Assembly: GCA_030544215.1 (NCBI GenBank)
Contig: JARZZO010000008.1
Span: 30,233,614 to 30,297,613, forward strand
Source: Zantedeschia hybrid cultivar
Taxonomy: Eukaryota; Streptophyta; Magnoliopsida; Alismatales; Araceae
Length of the DNA stretch: 64,000 bases
Direction: 5' to 3'
The notes under the pieces were generated by a model that was not told where the DNA came from, searched no databases, and saw nothing but the letters and a program-made list of their open reading frames with translations. Below are positions 56,067 to 64,000 of the stretch, piece after piece; position 1 is the first letter of the stretch; every line of letters starts with the position of its first letter. Made by a program: the position numbers and the translations under genes.

Positions 56067-57618
56067 TGTTGGGTTTTCTCGGTTTCTCCGGATCGCTCAC
56101 GCAGCGGAAAAACAAAATTATTTACAGCGATCCGTTCCCGTTTCGGAGACTAAAATACGAGATAATCGGATTATCTTTTCTCACCGTGTGCGGATTCGAA
56201 TCCGCAGCCGTTCGGTTCCGTCGGTGCGACACCGCAAGCCGCGCAAGCGCCCGGCCTCTAGCGAAGTCCACGCGATCCTCCCCGCGACGGATATCCTCAA
56301 GTTCGTCGTTCTTCGCAGCCCGCGAAGCCTCCGCTGGTCGCCGCAATGATCGCCGCAGTGCGCGGACGATTTCCCGTCGAACGGGATTCGGAGAAGCGGC
56401 AGAGCAGATCTGGATCTGCCTGGACTCCAGAGGAAGATAGAAACTGAGGAGGGGCGGCTAGGGTTAGCAGCAGCTTGGCCTGCTCAGCCCGTTCGCTATG
56501 TTTTATACTAACCGCGCGATTTTTCACAAAAACCCCCGATTCATATAAAACCCACTTATTTATCCATCGCCTTGAGAATCATGTGCGTGTGACCCTCTAG
56601 GCCCAAGTACCAGTCCAGTTAATGGCCCAATAAGCCCAGTGACTCCTCACTGGCTTTATTAATTAATTAATAACCATTTATTAATCAATTAACCAGTCGA
56701 ATTGATGTCGCACATCGAATTCGACCGGGCCTCCGATCACGTTGGGTGCCAAGCAACACCGCGTGAACCCGGAAGGTATTTGGGGTTAAGTAACCCACTC
56801 TTGGAACCTTTCCGCCGACAGTTACCGCGTGGATATAATCCTTCATTCGTACAATGCTCTCGAGTCAACTCAGGATATGGCGAGCTGTCAAACCCTAACC
56901 GGTCGACTCACTTGGATTGGATGCCGCTGATGAATATCGGAAAACTCCTTTTCCGATATTATCGTCTGCCCTGGCCAGGGACTTTCGCGCATCCTTCCTA
57001 GAGCATTCTCTCTCTAAGTACCGAGAGCGAATGATTCCTTATTGACACACAATTCCCTTCGACGGTATTCCGCTGCACCCAATCCTTGGCGTATTAGAAT
57101 CCCGTGGCTAGAGATTTGTAGACCAAGGTCAAAGTACAGAAGTCCACCGCCAAGGTGTCCTTGGTGTCTCAGGTCCGAAGACCATCAACGCAACTGCGAC
57201 AATAGAATCAAGCTGGTTGACAGTGAGGTACAATACCATCTAGCGATTCAGTCGGATCAGTTCAGTGAACTCATTCTCCAATGAGCACCTACAGATTCGC
57301 CTTAGTGTCTCCACACAAATGACTTATGAGACCAGTCATCCTCATCATATGAGCAGGAGCAATCTGTACTAGTCTAACCGGATATCCGATGTCCTTCTCG
57401 GATATCCTCCGACTAGGAACGAATAAGAATATGTATGTTTAAGTGATCAGTCTCATTAGTATGATCTCATCATAATCTGATCACCATAGCACATATTCAC
57501 GGACTTCATTATGAAACGATAATTAACGCGATTTACACATAATGAATATTTTGCCATTTTATTAATAATGAACGAGATTTACATTGTTAGATTGGCTTGT
57601 AGGCCACCTAAACTAACA
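56067..57618 (-). repeat. 5' LTR of copia B
   Basis: 1552 bp. TATA box in element sense at 56501-56508 (tataaaa) and palindrome TGCGGATTCGAATCCGCA at 56189-56206. This is the promoter LTR of B. Confidence 0.95.
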
Positions 57619-57623
57619 AGTAA

Positions 57624-58389
57624 CTGTCGGCGGAAAGGTTCCAAGAGTGGGTTACTTAAGCCCTATACCTTCTGGGTTCGCGCGGTGTTGTTTGACACCC
57701 AACGTGATCAGATGCCCGATCGTATTTGATGTGCGCCATTGATTTAGTTGATCAATTAATTAATATGTGTTATTAATTGATTAATCAGGCCAGTAAGGAG
57801 TCACTGGGCTTATTGGGTCATTAACTAGATTAGTTATTGGGCCTAGAGGGTCACACGCAAATGATTCTCAAGGCGATGGATAAATAAGTGAGTTTTATGG
57901 TAACCGAAGGTTTTTATGAAAAACTGTGTGGTTAGTATAAAATGTAGTGAACAAGTTGAGTAGGCCAGGCTGCTGCTAACCCTAGCTACCCCCTCCTCTC
58001 TTTCTCTCTCTCTCTCTGGCGCCCTTAGGCCAGTTCTGATCTCCGTGTCTACTCTGCCGCTTCTCCGACCCCCGTTCGACGGGAAATTGTCCCCGTGTTG
58101 CGGCAATCATTGCGGCGAACGGAGGAGGCTTCATGGGTTGCGACGAGCAAGGATCGTGAGAATATCCACCATGAGAAGGATCGCGTAGACTCCGCACTAG
58201 AGGTTGGGCGCTTGCGCAGCTTACGGTGTCACATTGACGGAATCGATTGATCGTAGATTTGAATCCGCGCACAGTAAGAATCGATAATCCGATTATCGAT
58301 TTTTGTATTTTCAAAATGGGAACGGATCGTTGTTTTAAATATTTATTTTCCGTTGCGTGAGCGATTTGGAGAAAGGCGAGAACCCAACA
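57624..58389 (+). repeat. 3' LTR of copia C, right piece
   Basis: Continues 48342 across copia B and ends gaacccaaca; followed by target duplication agtgt (58390-58394). Confidence 0.92.
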
Positions 58390-59600
58390 AGTGTTACATT
58401 TTCTTGTAGTGGTCAAAGCAGAGGGATTAGCTTTGAATCCTTAACAAGCAGTCAAAGCACAGGGGTCTGGTCATTTTTCTGCCAGTGTTTTGTGATGACT
58501 AGGGAAAAGGTTTAGGGGAACTCTGTGCATACTCTGCAATAAGGTATTGTTCACTTTAACTCATACAGGTGACCTTGTAGCTTTGTCCTTTTTATTAAAA
58601 AGAGATCTTTATTAGGAAGAAGGTGAGAAACCTTCTTCGTAAGCATAAGGTTGCCATTCTTGACTGCTAGTACACAATTAAAGGGATTCCCACACAGAGC
58701 ATCAACGTTAAACAAAAAGACCGCCGGCTCTTTCAAAGAAATTATTACCTATCTTTGCTACATAGGGATGACCTCAGGATTTCATGCTTTTTACTAGACA
58801 AAGGAACCTTAGTGTTAAGAAAAGTGAGGGATCTTCATTATAAGGACAAAGTTATCTTTCTGAACAACAACTAATATAAAACAAAAGCGATACCATTCTA
58901 GTGTTCGAAAGACATAATAATCTTTAGACAACTTGGTTACGAACTAACTAAATATTGTTAGGTAGAATGGATGGCAAGCGGCATCAACCACGGAAAATGT
59001 GGCCATATTCTCTAATATAGATGGTATAACGTGGCACATGCGCATGTATAACAACAGGGTATACTTGATAGCATGTACAGCCAGCCACCACCCAATGGAA
59101 ACACCATCAGCTGGTGTCAATCCCATGGAAAAGTCTAACTTGGAAAACATTCCTTTTATGCCCGACCTCATCTCTTGATTTTATGTTAGAATGGGGATCC
59201 TCTCAATGACCGCGCTTGGTCCAGATTCTTTATGTTATCGCAGTTTTTGTTCGGCTTATAATCTCCTCATGTTTTAGTCCTAACTTGTATTTTGTTACAG
59301 CCCTTTAATATGAACTATCGAGAAAAGAGATTTTTTTTAATTCTGAAAGGCTTTCCATCACCTTCAATTAACCATTCATTTCAGTTTCCTAAGCTGAATG
59401 AGTTTCCAATTATGTTAACAACTTATAATAGGGTTCTAAATTTTTTAGAGTTTAGCGTCAAAGTTTTGTCGGATTGGGTGGATTTTGTCTTTTTATAGAT
59501 TAGACAAATTTCGGGTACCCAACGTGATTTGTTTATCGTCGATCGGGAGTGGTCGTCAGACTAACATATATGGGAAGGCAATAGTAACTAAATTTCTCAA
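58390..59600. repeat. Duplicated AT-rich segment, copy 1 right part
   Basis: Joins to 30812 when copia C is removed. Matches 62475-63790 closely (gtgaccttgtagctttgtcc, acaacagggtatacttgata). The junction sequence attttcttgtagtg resembles a CACTA terminal repeat. No gene. Confidence 0.75.
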
Positions 59601-60469
59601 CTGTTCCTTTTTTCTTTTGGTTGAGATTCTCACAAAATCTAAAGGGGTGGAATATTAATTTTATGTTGGGGATGGTCAATTTTGTCCAAAATATTTTTTT
59701 GTTAATTTGCTCTTCACTAACAGAGGGAGGACTTAATTACCGACTAGAGGAAGAAGTAAGATGAAAACTAAAACACGAGTTGGATTTTTTCTTGTTACTT
59801 TGGCTCTACAGTACTAATGTGTGGCATCCCTGGAAATATAAGTATGTATAAAAATGACTACTAAGTGAATTCTACACGTAAGCCAACATAAGTTTCGTAC
59901 AAGTATATAAAAGAATTAATAAAGAAAACAATAGATGAGAATACATCATTCTAAAGGTGATTGATAGGCTAGAGTGTTAGAATATAATAGATGAGAAAAC
60001 AATCAAGATTAGAGTGCTAGAAAGTGATTGAAAGGCATTACATAGGAGTGTTCTTTGCGTTCTGAAGGTGGGATATGAGAACCCATTGAATATTTAATTT
60101 GTATTAAAATAAAAGATTATGTTTTGATGTTTTAAAGATATGACATCATGTTATTTTAAATGTTTAAAATCCTTTTTATGTTGACAAAAATCTCAAAAAC
60201 CCCAAAGAAAACAGAGAAAAATGAGAAACTATGCATCTGATTTGTGCTCGGCTAGCACAATGGTTGTCTGCACTAGACGGCCAGGGCAATGGCTGTCTGG
60301 ACATCAAACCGCAAAAGTTGTAGCCGTCTGATGTCCACTAGACGTCCAACCACCCAGCTGTCTGATGAACCAGATGGCCAACACCTTGGCCATCTCACTA
60401 TCAGAAGGCCAGCAATGCGGTCGTTTGATGCTTGGCTACTCTAGATTTTTCGGCCGACATTTGAAAGCA
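59601..60469. other. Non-coding spacer with palindrome-rich GC island
   Basis: AT-rich with a small imperfect repeat at about 59931-60040. At 60240-60440 a less AT-rich island holds several imperfect palindromes built on GTCTG and CAGAC (for example GTCTG-cac-TAGAC, GTCTG-atgaac-CAGAT). It resembles non-coding gypsy LTR sequence but I cannot place it in an element. Confidence 0.45.
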
Positions 60470-63400
60470 TGTTCTCTTTCATTTGATCTCTGTTTCACCT
60501 GAAATTTTGATGTTATTTAACATGTCTATTATGTGTCCACAAAATTTTATATCTTTCTAAAATCATTTGATATATATTCCATTAATTTATTTACAACCTA
60601 TATAATCTATGTTGACAACATGTTCTATTGGATTTGTGGGTGTTATAACCCCTTCAGTTCAAATCTAAATATTATCAAATTTTGTGGAGACATTTTGCAT
60701 ATTATTATTGATCTCTCTGTAATTTTAATAATTTTATGACCCCGTTTGTCATTTATTTTGATTTGCTGAAATTTTGTTAAAATTCAATTTATGGATTCGA
60801 AGTGGGAGTCCGAAATCATTTCAAATCAATTCAGAAATTGATAAAACTTTATTCACATATTTAATTTGACCTATCTGTCATGTTCACTGAGTTTTTCTAT
60901 TTTTCAAATATGTTTGCTATTTTTAGACCTATTTATAGAATATTCAGCTTCATAAATTAGGTTTAGTACCTGAAAATTATGTTTATTTGTCCAAAATTAT
61001 GAGAATATTCCTAGATCATATTCTTCCATTAAGAAATATGTTGCTATCAACTATGTTCAAATTTCACAACTATATGACCATGTTGGCTCTTTAAGTGATT
61101 TTTTTATAAGTAAAAGCATATCTTTGACTTATAATTATATGTAGCATATTTTTAAGTCAATTTTCAGATCTATGCTTATCTTATGCTTGCTATTATGCCG
61201 TTGTATCATATTTGTATGACCATGTTTGGACATTACCATCTTAAGGAGATCATATGGCCTAATGTCGACATAAGCATCTGTATTAGATAGGACATTTGAA
61301 TTGGAGGGCACGGGTGAATTCATGATTTCTAGCCGACTAAACCAGGGGACATCGATGCATAATGCCCTGGAGGTTTGTGGAGTTAACTGAAACTTAGACT
61401 CCCCAGTTGTACACAGTAACTAAAATCTCTACATTATTGCCTAAATATTTTGGTATACGTATAGGACACCTTATCTTATAGTTTGAGTACATATCTGTTA
61501 ACAATGTGATATGATATGTTTGATATGATTTAATTAGTACAAAATCTAAATCTCATCTTCTATTATGTTTTATTTTGAACTCAATTTATTCTTTGAAATT
61601 TTAGATATAGTTTGTCTTTTGAATTTGTTCCATGCTTAAGATCTATATTTGCTCATATGCCATAATTTGATCAAATTTGTTGAACTACTATACCATGTCA
61701 TTCGTTATGTGATATGTGATAAGTTCAATTTGATATGAGATATATTCAATTCGATATGTGATATGTTCGTTATATAGCTAGTAGATTTGATAAGTCATAT
61801 GTGAAATTCTATTTCTCCATCATGTTCAGTAAACTATATGTTATTCAATTTGGTCATACTATTAGAAAATATATCTGATTTGATAAACTTATATGTGATC
61901 ATATTTTGTATCATATTCTTATTTGAGATATATGTACAACTGTAAATTCTAATTAATTAGTTATCATTACTTTTCAACTGTTATATTGTTTAGTATCTGG
62001 TAGGTGATTTCTTACTGAGTGGTTGTACTCATAAATCTTATTAGAATCTCTTGAAAAAGAAGAGTTAGACTCTTAATTGGTAGGAATCTTTAGATTCGAA
62101 GACTTCCGCTGTTATTTAAGTAGATTTGTTTATTCACTTAAGTAGATAGATGTAGTAGGAATAGAGAGAGAGAGATACGTACTTTTTCTTTTCTTTATTG
62201 AGTTGAGTGATTTTTTCTTATCTAGATGTTTGGTATACTTTGAAATCTTGGTATTTATGTTATATGTTTGTAGAATGATGGTATTGACAATAGAAATTTT
62301 CTTAGATTATTTTGATAGTATATGGCATATTTGTTGTTTTGATTATTTATCTCTCATCGTTCACGTCGGATTTATATACTATTTAGATATGTAGTTGCGT
62401 AACTTTAATCCGAAGTGAGTCTAAATGACTGAATCGAATCATAGACGTAACACAAGTAATTTGTTGTCAGTGTTACTTTTTCTTGTAGTGGTTGTAGTGC
62501 CCACTCTCGAATATCATTGAATCCTTAACAGGGGTCGTGCATGCTCTGTAAAGATATTGCTCACTTTGGCTCGTACAGGTGACCTTGTAGCTTTGTCCTT
62601 TTTATTAGAAAGGGATATTTATTAGAAAGAAAGTGAGCGTAAGCGTAAGGTTGCCATTCTCAACAGCTAGTACATGATTAATGGGATTCCTCGATATAGT
62701 GTCAATGTTAAGCAAAAAAATTGCCGGCTCTCTCCAAGAAACTATTATCTATTTTTAGTACATATAGATCACCTCGTGATTTCATGCTTTTTACAAGACA
62801 AAAGATCCTTAGTGCTAAAAAAAGTGAGGGATCTTCTTTATAAGACCAAAATTATCTTTCTGATCAACAACTAATATAAAACAAAAGCTATACTGTTCTA
62901 GTGTTCGACCGACATAATAATCTTTAGACAACTTGGTAAAGAACTAACTAATGAAGAAGTTATATTCTTAGGTAGAATGGATGGCAAGCGGCATCAACCA
63001 TGGACAAGGTGGCCATATTCTCTAATATAGATGGTATAACGTGGCACATGCGCATGTATAACAACAGGGTATACTTGATAGCATGTACAGCCAGCCACCA
63101 CCCAATAAAAACATCAGCTGGCGTCAATCCCATTGAAAAGTCTGATCATTAGTAAAATATTTCTTTTATGTTGACGTCATCTATTCATTTTTATGGCTGA
63201 ATCGGAATTCTCTAACGAAACGAGAAACAAAATAATCTAAAAAATTAGATCTAAAGGATCCTGTTCCCTAAATAACCAGTACCCAGGATTAGATACTTTA
63301 CACTCACAGTGGTTTATATGCAACTAACTCAACACATTGCTAACGTCAAAGGATGTACAGCCTGCCGTCACCCAATTAAACAACCATCACCTGGCCTCAA

Positions 63401-63790
63401 TCCCATGGAAAAGTCTAACTTGGAAACATTTCTTTTATGCCCGACCTCATCTCTTGATTTTCATGTTAGCTCGGCTTATAATCTCCTCATGTTTTAGTCC
63501 TAACTAGTATTTTATTACAGCTCTTTAATATGAACTATGGAGAAAAGAGATTTTTTAAAAATTCCGAATGACTTTCCATCAGCTTCAATTAACCATTCAT
63601 TTCAGTTTTCTAAACTGAATGAGTTTCTAGTTATGTTAACAACTTATGATAGGGTTCTAAATTTTTTAGAGTCCAGTTTAAAAGTTGTCTGATTGGATGG
63701 ATTTCGTCTTCTGATGGATTAGACAAAGTTCGGGCATTCAACGTGATTTGTTTATCGTCGGTAGTGGACGTTACACTAACATATATGGGA
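60470..63790. repeat. Duplicated AT-rich segment, copy 2
   Basis: Same order as copy 1 (29880-30812 then 58390-59600) but with about 1.07 kb extra at about 61360-62430, which has gatatg-rich low-complexity sequence (61490-61900). A third partial repeat lies inside it: 63317-63540 repeats 63090-63180 and also 59080-59330. No credible gene. Confidence 0.7.
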
Positions 63791-64000
63791 AGCTAATAAT
63801 AAATAATTTTTTAAATGTTTAAATTTTTAAATAATAAAAAAATCTAGATATGAATGGTGCAATTCGCTTAAATCTCGACCAATAGCGCAAATTACGTAGT
63901 AAGACATTAATAGGTCACCGTCCATTGGCTCTGTTCAGAGGGTTGGACGCTTGGGTAAAACCCATTACGATCGTTGTGAATTCAAAAAATGTATGTAGGA
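63791..64000. other. Unassigned AT-rich end of window
   Basis: No gene or repeat recognised. Confidence 0.5.

Larger units (their letters stand above)
48343..57618 (-). mobile_element. Copia B: Angela-like element, 9276 bp, inserted in the 3' LTR of copia C
   Basis: TG...CA ends with target duplication AGTAA (48338-48342 and 57619-57623). LTRs of 1552 bp each, differing at about 13 positions by my count (0.8%), primer site, leader with hairpin array, one long gag-pol frame with two stops, polypurine tract. It sits in opposite orientation to its host element of the same family. Confidence 0.96.
30813..58389 (+). mobile_element. Copia C: Angela-like element containing a Tekay element and copia B
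   Basis: TG...CA ends with target duplication AGTGT (30808-30812 and 58390-58394). 5' LTR 30813-32314, degenerate primer site, leader, gag-protease-integrase to 35874, RT/RNase H 46115-47532, and a 3' LTR in two pieces (47547-48342 and 57624-58389) around copia B. Minus its two insertions it would be about 8 kb. Gag and pol carry frameshifts and stops. Confidence 0.93.

Noticed and set aside
58551..59171. Host gene in the right-hand flank
   Set aside because: Short frames on both strands, none conserved between the two copies of the duplicated segment.

Overview
The window is nuclear DNA of a flowering plant and consists almost entirely of LTR retrotransposons nested inside one another. The evidence is the set of lineages present: Angela-type Ty1/copia, Tekay/Del-type chromovirus, and Tat-type Ty3/gypsy with a second (archaeal-type) RNase H and antisense extra ORFs. 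Plant tRNA-iMet primer sites (TGGTATCAGAGC), plant-style introns and AT-rich leaders agree with this. I see no complete host gene, no rRNA or tRNA gene and no CRISPR. The species cannot be named from the sequence.

Layout. (1) 1-23468: a degenerate Tat element (Tat1) on the minus strand. Its 5' LTR is at 22142-23468, gag-protease-G-patch-RT runs from 21155 down to 15574, and the rest of pol runs from 4757 to 1922. Its 3' LTR lies off the left edge. The end of a plus-strand (antisense) coiled-coil gene of this element is at 49-623. (2) 4763-15568: a copia element (A, minus) inserted in the Tat1 RT gene with target duplication ATGTC. It carries a solo LTR (8237-9789, duplication TAAGG). (3) 23469-27794: the 3' part of a plus-strand Tat element (Tat2) with an antisense DUF7745-like pseudogene and a complete LTR. 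It abuts a broken minus-strand Tat LTR (Tat3, to 28521) and a plus-strand Tat pol fragment (to about 29867). (4) 30813-58389: copia element C (plus, duplication AGTGT). It is interrupted by a young Tekay chromovirus (36666-46114, intact 1501-residue polyprotein) with a truncated tandem neighbour (35875-36665), and by copia B (48343-57618, minus, duplication AGTAA), which sits in C's 3' LTR. (5) 29868-30812 plus 58390-64000: AT-rich repetitive DNA with a duplicated segment that was C's insertion site.

How the parts work. Each autonomous family would supply Gag, protease, integrase and RT/RNase H for its own copying. Only the Tekay element has a fully open reading frame. B has one long pol frame with two stops, and B and C share a Gag that lacks its capsid domain, so they would depend on Gag supplied in trans. 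A has no coding capacity although its LTRs are only about 2% diverged, so it looks like a trans-mobilised non-autonomous element.

The two most interesting signals are not ordinary annotation types. First, the leaders of copia A and B carry an array of hairpins. Four of these per element share one loop motif on different, covarying stems, and every wobble pair in B fits only the element-sense RNA. The loop motif differs between A and B, as if recognition specificity had been swapped. Second, 39 copies of a dyad (GCGTC, exactly 10 free bases, GACGC, in A/T-rich arms) occur in the LTRs or leaders of two unrelated gypsy lineages (Tat and Tekay).
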